Part shown: piece by piece, positions 43,596 through 55,519 of the stretch
Layout: the number at the start of each line of letters is the position of its first letter
Numbering within the stretch: position 1 is the first letter of the stretch
Position numbers and translations under genes: made by a program
From: Pyrus communis
Taxonomy: Eukaryota > Streptophyta > Magnoliopsida > Rosales > Rosaceae
Length of the DNA stretch: 64,000 nt
NCBI RefSeq assembly: GCF_963583255.1
Contig: NC_084809.1
Location: 11,141,997 to 11,205,996 of the forward strand
Reading direction: 5' to 3'
The notes under the pieces: generated by a model
The model's database searches: none
Seen by the model: the letters and a program-made list of their open reading frames with translations, nothing else
Told to the model about the DNA's origin: nothing

Positions 43596-46500
43596 ATGGC
43601 ACCTACTAGAAAATATCCATCTGGCTACTTAACACATCAAAGAAAAAGAAAAGTTGAACAATTGATTCAGTCTAAAAAAAGAAGCTATTGATAGGTTCTT
43701 TTTGAAAGAAAAAGAACCACAAAGTTCAATGGATGATTTAATTACGGAACAACAGGATGACAATGAGAAATTAGTTGATGATTTGGGCAATGATGAAATT
43801 GATGATGACCTTGATGAGAATGATAATCATGAGGATGCTCTTATTGTCACTGATCAACCAAGTGAGTCCATTCCCTCAAACATTTATGATCCTCAAATTT
43901 GGGATAGTCTTGATCCCAAATGGATTGATTTGTTGGCAGAAAAAGGTCCTGCGAGAGATCTATCAATTAAGAAAGGTCCTAAAGATCAGTTTAATATGCG
44001 TTTTAATGTAGCCTTTTACACTCGATACTTATCCAATGGAGAGAAACATGATAGAGATTGGCTAGTCTATTCAAATGATGTTGATACTTTTGTTGTAAAT
44101 TGTTCAAGAAAGGGCCTCTCAAAGGTGAATTAGCAAATGAGGGCTACAAAGATTGGACACATCTCAATGTGAGGCTTAAAGAGCATGAAAACAATTTTGA
44201 TCGCATCTCGAACATGACCACTTGGATTGATTTACGTCTTAGATTGTAGAAAAACGAAACAATTAACAAAGTTATGCAAGACCAGATTAAGAAAGAAAAA
44301 GAGCATTGAAGGGAGTTACTACAAAGTTTGATTTCCATTGTGAAATATTTAGCTAAACACACACTGACTTTTCGTGGAAATAACGATACGCTTTATCAAG
44401 AAAGTAATGGAAATTTTATGGGCCTAGTTCAAATGATGGCTGAATCTGATTAATTGATAAAGAATCATCTTCAACGCTTCGAAAATAATGAGATTTGTTA
44501 TCATTATCTTAGTCATATCATCCAAAATGAGTTGATATTGTTGATATCTTGTGAAATCAAAGCTGCAATCATTCAAAAAGTCAAAGAAGCTAAATATTTT
44601 ACAGTGATACTTGATTGTACTACTGATTTTAGCCACCAAGAACAAATGACCTTGATCATAAGATGTGTGGATATGAACAGTACTCCAATAAAAGTAGAAG
44701 ATTTTTTTTTTTTTGCAATATCTGATTATGAATAACACATCAGGAGAAGGACTGTTTGAAGAGTTGCAGAATGTATTAAAAGTTCTTGATCTTGATATTG
44801 ATGATGTAAGAGGGCAAAGTTATGATAATGGATCAAATATGAGAGAGGGACATCAAGGTGTACAAAAGAGGCTTTTGGATATAAATCATAGGGCAATGTA
44901 CACTTTATGTGGTAGCCATAGTCTTAACTTAACGCTTTGTGATATGGCAAACTCTTGTGGCATAGCGAAAGACTTCTTTGGAACAGTACAACGTATTTAC
45001 AGCTTGTTCGCAAATTCTACAAAACGATGGCTGATTTTGAAAGAAAATATAAAAAGACTGACTCTCAAATCATTGTCGGCCACACGATAGGAAAGCCGTG
45101 TTGTGAGCGTTAAAGCAATTCAATCCCAACCTCTACAAACAAAAAAAGCTTTACTCCAATTAGCAGAAAGTGACAATGACTTAGTAACAAAAAGTGCAAC
45201 TAAATCTTTGGCAACATTCGACATTGGGAATTTTGAGTTTTTATTGGGCATGACAATTTGGTATGAAATATTGGTTGCTGATAATGAGGTCAGCAAATAT
45301 TTGCAATCTAAAGACATGCTTATTGATGTTGCTATACAACAAGTACAAGGATTGATCATTTATTTTGAAAAGTACAGAGAAACTGGGTTTGCGGAGGCTA
45401 TGATTAATGCTAAAAAACTTGCTATTGAAATGGAAATTGATCCCATGTTTCCAGAAAAGCGTCAAGTTTGTAGAAAAAGACATTTTGATGAGAATGAAGG
45501 TGAATCATCCCAACCAACTGAACAATCAGCATTGTACATAATAGATCAAACTATTGGTTCACTGAAGAGAAGGTTTGAAGAATATCAAGTGTATGATGAT
45601 ATATTTGGGTTTTTGTTCACTTCAGAATGGTTGAATTCGATAGACAATGATAAATTGAAAGATTGTTGTGATCGGCTTCAAAACTTTCTCAAGAAATATG
45701 AACTCTTTGATGTTGATGGGGATGCATTATTAGTAAAGTTGAAGTTTTTACGAGAGCGTTTGCCAAAAGAAATAAAGACACCGATTGACATATTGAACTA
45801 CTTGAAGAGTGATGCGGAAATTATACGCACACAAATTAAACCCTCTTTTTGTCAAGTTGTAGTATAGATATAAGTCGGGATCGTTCCTAACCAGGGATTA
45901 GGAGGGATTGCAAAATCACTTGGAAACTGACTCAAAAACGTAATATAAAGTTTAAAACACTAAACTAGACTCAAAGAATGCAAAACTAAACACTTAAGAC
46001 ACTAAAACAAATCAAAAGACTCAAGACAACACCAAAACACTCAAAACTGCCTTAAAAACACTTTCTGGGCAGTTTTGAGCACTTTGAATACTTTGGACGA
46101 ATTTGGGAAATAAATTTAATCAAAACTCTTATAAACACAAACTAAGACACTTTCTAACTAAATTGGACAATAAAGTAAAGGGGGATTGAGTTTTGGACGA
46201 AATTAAACTAAATGCACAGATTGCAATTTAAAACAAATGTAAATATGAATTTGATGGAATTGAATGGATGGGAAGCTAGCTAAGGGGTTCATCTCCACAC
46301 ATGTTATACTTGCATATAAAACGATTTCCAATTGCTTTTCAATAAACCATGAATTCTCAACGCCCCAGATTAACCATGAATTGCACTAATTAATCCTCAG
46401 ATTTTCCTAACGTTATTGAATTGGATGATTGCATACGACAACCCAAAACATTCCCCACAAGTCCCCTACATGAACTGCATAATAGAGATACAAGCAAGAA

Positions 46501-48266
46501 TCACTAAGTTCTTTGAAAACCATAAGCATTGACGAAGCACTCGTTACTATGAACTGCATGAAACTTATGCCAAGAATTTACTTAACGCGATTGAGATCAT
46601 CAACTTTTACTACTTGTGAATATAAGTTTGTAACGATTAGGTGAAACTTCCTTATATCCTAGCATTAGATTTACGCATGATAATTAAGCGTGCACTCTCA
46701 ACCAACACACACAAATCAGTTTAATTCGCATAGATAAGTAAATTGAATTCACAACTTATGAAACGCAATTAGAAGTAATCAAATCATATTGCAAGCATAA
46801 ACATGTATTTCGAATTCCCCCCTAGCCAAGGGGGGTTTAGTTCCTCATACGTACAAAACAAAGAGAATTGAAATTAAACATTGAAATCAAAGGAAAAGAA
46901 ACACCTAAACATTCCAACAACTCAAAGTTGAATTGTATGAACGTTTAGGCCCTCTTCTCTTCCTCTTTGTTGCGGCATAAGGTCTAAGGATAGTTTTGGG
47001 GATTATGGATGATGTAGAATGATATGAAATGTATATGAATGGATGGAATGGTTGAATTTCTGGAATGGTGGATGGGGAGTAAGGCACGGCACAAAGGGAT
47101 TGTGTTTGGTGTGTGAATGGGAATTAAATGGTAGTGTTTTGCACGGCTAGGTGTTGTGTTGGTGTGAATGGCTCAATGAATGAATCCCCCCCTTGTGGCT
47201 GCAATGGATGTTCATTTGTAGGTGGATGAATGATTAAAAGAGGGAATATGACAGCTAGGAGGTTGGTGGAAAGCTGGAAATGGGATGGGAGTGCACGGCA
47301 TAATGGTAGGAATGGGTGAATGTGCATGTGGCTGATTTATTTGAAGATGCATGTGCAAGGACAGCTAGGTTGAATGATTAAAGGGGTGCTGCTAGGTTGG
47401 AAATGCATGTGGAATGGCTGGAATGAAGGGGGAAGCACGGCACCAAGGGGTTTGAATGATTGAATGTGCATGTGGGTGAATATGTGGCTGCAATGATGAA
47501 GTGGACAACCTGGAAATGCAAGGTGAATGTGCACGGCAAGGGAAGTGAATGATTGAATGTGCATGTAGGTGAATATGTGGCTGCAATGATTTTGGAAGAA
47601 TGATATTGAAATGGGAAAGCATGTGGCTGCCAACTAAAGTGAATGATTGAAGTGGGATGGCTGGAATGAATGTGTTTTGCACGGCAAAGGTGTTAGAATG
47701 GATGTGTGGCTGCATGTGATGAAGTGATGAATGTGAACTCTTTGTTCTTCAGTTTCATTTCTTCATCTCTTTATTTATTCCTAGCCTCCTTTGGTCTTCA
47801 ATTTCGTCCATCTACTTGGCTTTAAGCATATGCAATCCATTTAATGCCCCAAACTACTCCAAAATGCACCAAAATGCACTTTCTTGCTCCTTTAACCCTT
47901 TGGACCTACAAACACACGAAAATAGCTTAAAGTACTAAAATTACTAAGTACTAGCAACATAAATGCAAGAAAACAAGCAAACTAAGGCGCATAAATATGC
48001 TCCTATCAAAGAGGATGCATTGTTTCTCGACTGCAAGCATTGCATACAGAATTTTGTTGATTGTACCTGTTATCGTTGCATCTGCAAAAAGGAGTTTCTC
48101 AAAGTTAAAGTTATTAAAATCCTACTTGCGGTCAACCATGTTGCAGGAAATGTTAAATGGACTTGCTTTGATATAGATTGAAAGTGATTTTTTAGACAAA
48201 ATTGATTATGAAGGTTTAATTAATGATTTTGCAGCAAAGAATGCAGGAAGAGCCATCTTTAAGTGA
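43596..48266 (+). pseudogene. hAT transposase (TTF / ZMYM1-like), interrupted
   Basis: The start at 43596 (MAPTRKYPSG) matches the usual start of this group. After a frameshift near 43680, the frame 43702-44133 holds the acidic region, NIYDPQIWDSLD and YLSNGEKHDRDWLVYS of the zinc-finger part. Pieces at 44454-44735 and 44713-45090 cover the RNase H-like catalytic core (VILDCTTDFSHQEQ, then SYDNGSNM and CGSHSLNL). 45103-45809 covers the helical C-terminal part. The dimerisation domain (VASAKRSFSKLKLLKSYLRS) lies beyond a solo LTR, at 48065-48155. The defects seen are several frameshifts, stop codons (for example near 45090 and 48177) and the LTR insertion. It is not functional. Confidence 0.85.
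45810..48008 (-). mobile_element. Solo LTR, 2199 bp, of an Athila-related family
   Basis: On the minus strand it runs TGATAGGAGCATATTTA...CGCATCA and aligns along its length with the 2188-bp LTRs at 31047 and 38126, with clear divergence. A perfect 5-bp target repeat AAGAG lies at 45805-45809 and 48009-48013. No internal region is left, so it arose by LTR-LTR recombination. When one AAGAG and the LTR are ignored, the hAT frame reads straight through the site. Confidence 0.92.
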
Positions 48267-48533
48267 AGCTTCAGTTGTAGACTTTTTTAAGTTTTGTTTA
48301 TTTGGTTTCTTTAGATTGAACTTATTGTTAGTTATTAGTACTATGGTTATTGTGTAGCTTTCTTTACATTTAATAATATTAAGAAACAGATAGTTAGTTT
48401 TAAAGTTTATTTCGATATTGTTTTTTAGCATCAATACGTTATTCATTTTTTTTTTAAGATGTCTTAAATGAATGGCTCCTTTTATGAATTTCGCACAGGG
48501 CCCCGAAATCTCAAAGACGGCCCTAATTATATT

Positions 48534-48794
48534 GTCATAATTTTGACGAATGTGGACAAGACATGAAAAAATATGAAAACGTCTTATCCATTACAAAATG
48601 AAGCCAAAAATTTCTAAATCTGTATAATTGTCAAATCTTCTGTTCTTAGTTCTGTCATCTTGTTATTATTCAATCAACTTTCCTTGTCTGCTTGTCTCAG
48701 GGATTATTTCCACTTGCTAAAGATTTGATCCCTTTCAATGATTTTCTATTAAATTGATAATAATTCAAAGTAAAACAGCAACACATATTCTTCA
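48534..48794 (+). promoter_or_regulatory. Upstream region of GDSL copy 2
   Basis: Collinear with 2161-2203 plus 3034-3254 of copy 1, that is, the copy-1 upstream region without its fold-back element. No clear TATA box was identified in either copy. The two promoters therefore differ mainly by TE content: an 830-bp fold-back element lies about 220 bp upstream of the copy-1 start, and the hAT end lies about 270 bp upstream of the copy-2 start. Confidence 0.6.
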
Positions 48795-50551
48795 ATGGCA
48801 TCTTTGAGGTTAAGAATTTCTATCCTGGCTGTCTGTACTTGCCTAGTTATTCAGTGCAGCTGCTATGGCCATTCTGTGCTTCAGAAAAAGCATGCAGCCC
48901 TATTCATCTTTGGTGATTCATTTTATGATCCTGGAAATAATAACTACATAAACACCACCACTGATTTCCAGGCCAATTGGTTCCCATATGGTGAGACCTT
49001 CTTCAAGTATCCAACTGGCAGATTTTGCGATGGACGTTTAATCCCAGATTTTCTTGGTAAGAATCTTAATCATGCTGTCAATAATTTTTGTTGTTTAACC
49101 TTTTCAATACCCCTTCAAACACCTTTCCTGCTAACAATTACACCAGCATATTTAGTACATTTGCATTGATGTTGCAGCTCAGTATGCCAAGTTACCAATT
49201 ATACCAGCATATTTACAACCTGGGTTGAACAACTATACTAATGGGGTGAACTTTGCTTCTGGCGGAGCTGGTGCTCTAGTTGAAAGTCATCAGGGACTTG
49301 TACGTGCTCTACCTTATAAAATGTTTTCCATTATTATTGGGAGCTTTCGTTTTTCCAATGAAATAGAGGATTAGGCGATAATAGCTAATAGGAGTAGAAT
49401 GATGGGACACAAAGCGTCCACCCTCAGTCCTGAAGCCGAAGGGTCTTGCACTCTCTGAGAGCACAGCGCCTATCCACTGAGAGTTTTTTGCTACAGTTGC
49501 AGCTTTCGATCATTGATTTTCCGTGTGCGAGAGAAATTCGGGCGGACATTTATCCATTTGGCATGACTTAATTTTGTTTTCCTTATTCTTTCCAGGTGAT
49601 AGACCTTAAAACTCAAATAAGTCAATTCAGGATGGTGGAGAAGTTGTTGAGGCACAAACAAGGTGATGCAGAAGCCTACACAGTGCTCTCCAAAGCTGTT
49701 TACATAATTAGCATTGGAGCCAATGACTATATTTCGCCATTAGCATCCAATTTTAGCAATGAAGAATATGTTGGCTTGGTTATTGGCAACCTGACAATTT
49801 GGATCAAAGTAACATTTTGCCTTCTTTAACACACATACGTAACACATGATTTTTTTCTATGCTTGGTTTCTTCTTTTTCCGATAATTTGCGACAGCTCGT
49901 GCCCTTTTTTATTGATTATGAATTCAGAAAAATATTTGGATGAATGACTTCGTATACATTTTGTCAGGAAATATACAAGAAAGGAGGAAGGAAATTTGGA
50001 TTTTCAACCTTGCCGCCTCTCAATGAAATACCGAGCCTGAGAGTACATAAACCAGGGGACACAAGCCCCTCAGCGGAAGAAGTTATACCACTAGTGAAAC
50101 TACACAATAAAGCACTTGGAAAACTGCTCCCAAAGCTGAAGAGAGAGCTCGAGGGATTCAAATACTCAACCATTGATCTCCATACATACCTAAAACAAAT
50201 TATAAATCGCCCATCAAAATATGGTATATATAGCTACCTACTGTACCTTCTTTTAGCTTTAGTTTCTCTTATTTGTTTTTTGTTTTCATAAGCTAATAAG
50301 TTATGTCCTTTCCAATTTTGTTATTATTTTGTTGTAAAGGCTTCGGTGAAGGAAAGACGGCATGTTGTGGCTCTGGTCCATACGGAGCAATTGATTCTTG
50401 TGGAGGGAAGAGAGGAGTGACTAAGTATCAGTTGTGTGACAATGTTGCTGAATACGTATTTTTCGACTCTTTCCATCCAACCGAAAAGGTTTACAGGAAA
50501 CTATCCAAGTTATGGTGGAGGCATAACTTGAAGGAGCTATTTGAAGTTTAG
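48795..50551 (+). CDS. GDSL esterase/lipase (GLIP5-like), copy 2
   Basis: Secreted SGNH-type serine esterase/lipase, paralogue of the gene at 3255. Exons are 48795-49056, 49178-49299, 49596-49808, 49968-50223 and 50340-50551, with the same phases and 354 codons as copy 1. An N-terminal signal peptide (residues 1-24) is followed by Ser42 in FGDS, the block-II glycine in NFASGGAGA, Asn171 in GAND, and Asp327 and His330 in DSFHPTE. Notable changes from copy 1 include Leu43 to Phe, Gly170 to Ala next to the catalytic Asn, and Tyr to Asp and Arg to His changes in the last exon. Unlike copy 1, its 3' flank (D2) is uninterrupted, so it probably keeps the ancestral polyadenylation region. The long TE-filled region begins about 270 bp upstream. 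The substrate is unknown. Confidence 0.9.
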
Positions 50552-50794
50552 ACATAATACATGGCTTGATACCAAAAGAAGGGGAGAATAAATTCTAATC
50601 AATAGCTGACTTGGTTCAGCCAATGAGAGTTGTAACTCTTCATTCAAATAAATCAGAGTGTGTTTTGCTTTTATCAAATATTCTTGTTTCTTTCATTCTT
50701 TTCTTTAAGTGAAATCTAGAGAGGTGCGATATAGTTTGTAAACTTATCAGCAACATTATTTGGTATTAGTTTGAAAACTGAATACTAACATTGA

Positions 50795-50935
50795 CGGAAG
50801 GGAGTGACAACGCTCCATATCGAGCAATTTTGAGCTGTGGAGGGAAGGGTCATAGATTGTGGTTTATGTCACAATGTTATTGAATATGTCTTCTTTGACT
50901 CTGGCCATACAATATCTTCTTTGTTTATTCCTTAA
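50795..50935 (+). pseudogene. GDSL lipase last-exon relic in D2
   Basis: Reads NAPYRAILSCGGKG, then after a frameshift CHNVIEYVFFDSGH, collinear with exon 5 of the intact genes. It is the uninterrupted counterpart of the relic at 19226-20705. Confidence 0.75.
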
Positions 50936-51027
50936 AATCCCAAAAGCCCTATCTGAAACTAATTTTTCTTTGCTAACACAATAGACCAGCCATCAGCATC
51001 TCCAAGATTTATTTTAAAACTTAGCTG

Positions 51028-51030
<3 letters not shown>

Positions 51031-51058
<28 letters not shown>

Positions 51059-51218
51059 GAACAAAAAATATTATCTACGCTAAGGAGTTGGGGGAGTGGG
51101 CTAAGTCTCACAATGGCTAGCAATAATGCGATTCAAATTCACCTTTGGCGAGAACTCAACCTAAGACATCTCACTTAGAAGTGAAAATGAATACCATTAT
51201 ACCGTAGTACTAAATGGT
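51031..51218 (-). mobile_element. tRNA-derived SINE in D2 (shared with D1)
   Basis: Same insertion as 20817-20990, with a long T-run (A-tail on the minus strand). Target repeat AAAACTTAGCTGGTT / AAAATTTAGTCGGTT. Confidence 0.75.
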
Positions 51219-51410
51219 AAAATTTAGTCGGTTTGGCTAGTGAATAGTGTCAAAGAATTATTTTATCTAGCTATTTAACTTTCAAAATAAATAAATTTCA
51301 TTAATTAAAAAGGCTAGTACAAGATAAAAAATTTAAAAAAAAAATCCCAAAAAAGCAGTCCAAAGCAACCAGGTACAAGAAAAACTACAACAATTTAAAT
51401 ACAATAAAAA

Positions 51411-51574
51411 TGCCACTTATTACTACGATCTAGTTATATTTCTTTTCACTTAGAAGTGAGAGGTCTAAGGTTAGAATCTCATGGATGACGAATTCGTTAC
51501 CAAATTAGGCTGCCTATTGTATAACTTAGCCAAACTCACCATTCCCTTAGTGTAAAAATATCGATGTACTCCAA
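51411..51574 (+). mobile_element. tRNA-derived SINE unique to D2, 164 bp
   Basis: Starts TGCCACTTATTACTACG, carries the box-B-like AAGGTTAGAATCTC and ends in TACTCCAA. A perfect 14-bp target repeat AAATACAATAAAAA lies at 51397-51410 and 51575-51588. D1 has the empty site near 21190-21203. Confidence 0.8.
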
Positions 51575-51991
51575 AAATACAATAAAAAGGCCCAAAAGTA
51601 CCACTACAAGTAAAACCTAGATCTAGAAGATTGTTGGCTCCACCAAACAGATGCGCCCCCATCAAAAAGACTAGATGAACCCACAAACCAACAGATGCTC
51701 CCCCATCAAAATGACTAGATGAATCGGAAAGGGGGTGAACGAATCACCAATGCAGAAAAAAAAATAAAAAATAAAAAAAAAATTAAAAAAAAAATTAAAA
51801 CGCTACTATGACCCTACTAAATAATAGTGCTAATAACACCTTTACACCACCCAACTTTTGCCATTAACCCTCACCTAAAAGTAAGAGTCGACAACAATGG
51901 GAGTTAGCGTTCTTTTGTGCTTTCAGCAAGGGACGAATTGTTTTATTTCCCCAATTTAACTTATTATTTTCAACAACCCTCGCTATTTTAC

Positions 51992-52651
51992 TAGGGCTGG
52001 AAACTTTTCCCTAAAATCCCAAATCAAACTGAAAAAATCTTAATCCCATATCGAAAAATTCACAAATCGATAATACCAAAATTTCGAGACTCCATACCAA
52101 AGCAATATTGAAATTTTCAGTAGGGATTCGGTTTGAGCAATGCACTGGTTCTGGAATCCCAAACCAAATCGATTTTTATTTTTTTATTTATAAGTTAGGG
52201 TTAATTTTCACCCGTTGGATTGCTTTAGAATAATTTGGGCTGTCCGTTTTTGTCATTTTATCTCTGCCTTCCAGCCCTACTCACTCTCGCACATTTCATC
52301 TTGCTTTTCTCATCTCTACCTTCACTTAGAGTCTTAAACTCTCTCCTTTTCTTCTTCTCAAATTTGAAGCTCAGCAACCACCCACCCTCTCACAATCTCA
52401 CTCCAATGAACTATCTCCACTCCGGCCCCCACCACACCTCACGACTTCATCCCCCTCATAACCACATCATCTTCGAATGTCCACCCTTCCTCCATCACAC
52501 ACAATCACACAACCAACGCACATACACACTCTCTCTCCCGTTTCTCTCTTTCTAAGACTATCTACGATTCTGTCCAATGATTCACTATATGTGGGGGTTT
52601 CAAATTGGGGGCTCAGGTTAGGAGGAGGATGCGGGTCTAACTATCCATTCA

Positions 52652-52723
<72 letters not shown>

Positions 52724-53010
52724 TTTCCTTCAATCTTCACCGATTCACAGTCACTTTGTCTCTGATTTTAATTTGGCGTTATAAAGCAAGTTTTGATGAT
52801 TTTTGTTTCAATCTGGATGATTTGGATTTTGATGCAGGTCTAGTTCTGAGAAATCCCGAAATTCCAAAAAAAAAAAATTCAAGAATCTTGAAATTTGGGA
52901 ATATTGGAATTTCGATTCTGGATTTGTTGTCGGATTCCCATCCCTAAAATGATTGATTCGAAATTCTTTATGCCATTTTCAATTTGGTATCCCATACCGA
53001 ACCAGCCCTA
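51992..53010. mobile_element. Non-autonomous hAT-like element, about 1.02 kb
   Basis: Termini TAGGGCTGG and CCAGCCCTA are perfectly inverted. The flanks (TATTTTAC / ATTTTAAC) are similar but not identical. Inside are a (CT)n tract (52653-52722) and repeated AATCCCAAAC / TTTCGA motifs. The open frames are low-complexity leucine, serine or proline runs. Confidence 0.6.
52653..52722. repeat. (CT)n microsatellite
   Basis: Nearly pure CT dinucleotide run of about 70 bp. Confidence 0.9.
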
Positions 53011-53385
53011 ATTTTAACAAATTAACCTCACAAAAAAACCAACGCACCTCTTGGGAGAGAGAATGTGAGTTTCAATAGTTTGTTAATATTTTGCTTTTGT
53101 TATTTTCTCTCTCCCCTTTTTAAATTTAAAGAGTAACTCTTTATTTTGTTAAGTTAGATTGTCTTCATAAAGATTAATAAATAATCAATCGAAGCATCCA
53201 AATGATTTCAATTAACAGAAAAATGCAGAAAAATGCACACATATATACTAAGTGCTCATTCATGCAACTTAAACATATTATTGTCATTCAAGTTATGGTT
53301 TAATTCCAATCTCATCAACCAAAACACATATTCATGGAAGATAGAACAACACTTTAATAGATTCATGCAAGTCTACTTTTGTTGA
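53011..53385. other. No gene seen
   Basis: AT-rich sequence between the hAT-like element and the next degenerate element. Confidence 0.5.
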
Positions 53386-54749
53386 TGCACAAAATCAATG
53401 AAGACTTCGGAACAACGTAAAGTGTCAAGGGTTTGTGACTTTCACTTGGTTGCTTCGGTCACCTAGTGAGGATAATATGTAAAAAGATAAGGATAGGGAA
53501 GTAAACACAAGATGAACATGGTTCACCCTAAATTTGGCTATGTCCACGGAGTAAAGGAGTTCTCATTAATAATGAAGGGTTTACCCAAATACATAGGTTC
53601 AAGCATGCGTCTCATAAATGAGTTCTAATGAGTAGTTTTGTACAAGTATGACATTTGAGATTCATAGTAGGAGAATGGTCTCCTTTTACAGTTGAGGAGA
53701 GTCTTTAGCTTTATTCTAACGTTGACATGTGTTATGCTATGATTGGCCTCTGATTTTGACATATGTCGCGTTGTGATTGGTCTCTGACGTTGACATGTGT
53801 CGCGTTGTGATTGGACTTCTGGTTGGAGGGAAACTTTTGTGCTTCGGCAGGGGTGCCTCAGCATGAACCCCTCAGTGGGTCCTTCACGGTATGACATTGA
53901 CTGGTGCTTGGTAGTTTCGGGATTGGTCAAGTATGGTGCAAACAGTGCTCTCCTAAGTTTCCGAGTGAAGGAAGTTTCTCAGTTCAGGACTTGCAAAATC
54001 TAAGTCAATAATAATCACGAAACTTCTAACAACCGAAGTGTAGTAGCATATAAGTGTACGAGCAAGTTGTGACGTCGATACTAGCTACCACTCCAATCAT
54101 TTTCCCTTGCCTTATCTATCCCTCAAGTAGAAGTGGTATGTTCTCTAATTCCCCCCCTAAGATGATGTATCATTTTCACTTGCCTTATCTATAGCTTCAG
54201 GATTGGTGAAGTATGGTATAAACCATGTAATGGGAGTCCCTTCAAGTCTTGGAGCGAGGAGAATTGCCAAAAGAGGTGTTTTACTTAGGTCTTGAACTAG
54301 GCTGAAAGGTTTTTTGAAGAGCCATCAAGGTTTGGTCTTGAACGAAACAGACCACGAACGGTTTTATATGGTGAATGATCTTCCAAAACATCACTTCTCA
54401 GTGACTCATCCATGCTTGGCAGCTTCAATCTAAAGAGCCTATATCATATCAATTGTTCTGAGGTATTTGCTGAGGAAATTCGAGACCTAACAACAGTTGA
54501 AGATGAGTACTCAACAGCAATGCAAGGTAAGCAACCATGCAAAGGTTCCAACCAATCAGTTCCAGATTGGAAGTTTGATTGCAGGTTCTAATTGTTTGCT
54601 TTCTTTCTCTTTGTCTTGCAGGTAAAAGCGAAGGCAAAGGAAAAGATAGGGAAAAAGCTTGATATGAAATGAGTTGAGCATTTTGAGTCACTTGGTTGAA
54701 GAGGTATTCTCGGAAAAGAAGAAAATAGAGCATTTCGAGATGCTTTGTT

Positions 54750-55393
54750 GAAGATGCATTCTCTGAGAGGATGAAGAGTTAGGCATTCTCACAAGTCTAC
54801 TTTGCTATGGAGGATGGAGGTCGACATATATAGGGATTTCCCAATAGCAAATAGTGGTGTTGTTCCTTTACTCTTGTCAGTAACAATGGTGTAGTTGGAA
54901 CTGCAAAATTAACGCGTTTCAACTTTGTCAGAGATCTTTGACAAAGTTACCCATGGTATCCAAAAAGTTGAGATGGCGTATGAAAAGTGCCAACAAACTT
55001 TATTCAGGAAAATATGGCTTTTGAAATTCAAAAAACGGTGCCTCTTCAATTTTTGAACAAGTGGCCATGTTGAAGATGCATTCTCATAGAGGAGGAAGAA
55101 TTAGGCATTCTCATAAGTCTGCTTTGCCATGTAGGATAGAGGTCAACATATATAGGGATTTCTTAATAACAAGTAGTGGTAATGTTCCTTAGCTCTTGTT
55201 GGTAATGGTGGTGTAGTTGGCACTACAAAATTCACGCGTTTCAACTTGTCAAAGATCTTTGACAAAATTTCCTGTGATATCCGAAAAGCTAAAATTGCAT
55301 ATGAAAAGTGCCAACAAACTTTATTCAGGAAAATCTGGCTTTTGAAATTCCGATAGCGGTGCCTCTTCAATTTTTGAACAAGTGGCCATGTTG
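54750..55393. repeat. Tandem duplication, 322-bp period
   Basis: 54750-55071 and 55072-55393 are two adjacent copies, both starting GAAGATGCATTCTC and ending CAAGTGGCCATGTTG, with roughly 10-15% divergence by eye. Confidence 0.85.
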
Positions 55394-55519
55394 CCTCTTC
55401 TTTTATAGAGGCATCAATTGTGTTCACAAAGCTTGCTCAAAAAGTTGTTACCTGTAGAAATTTCCCCTTTTTTGCACTTCTGAGATTTGTCTAACCTCCT
55501 TATCTTTCATCATTTCTAA

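Larger units (their letters stand above)
42808..48525 (+). mobile_element. hAT transposon, autonomous-size, disrupted
   Basis: It starts CAGAGTCGGCTTTG and ends CAAAGACGGCCCTA, imperfect inverted termini of the CAGGGCCGG type. A perfect 8-bp target repeat ATTATATT lies at 42800-42807 and 48526-48533. Copy 1 keeps the empty site (ATTATATT near 2158). The element carries a broken transposase gene, and a solo LTR is inserted at 45810-48008. Confidence 0.9.
50570..51858 (+). repeat. Segmental duplication, downstream block D2
   Basis: Parallel to 18991-21402, without the hAT element and with an extra SINE (51411-51574). Confidence 0.9.

Noticed and set aside
47337..47715. His-rich minus-strand frames
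   Set aside because: They lie in the solo LTR and mirror low-complexity LTR sequence, not a gene.
52235..52947. Frames of 106 and 156 codons
   Set aside because: Low-complexity Leu/Ser/Pro coding produced by CT-rich DNA in a non-autonomous hAT-like element.
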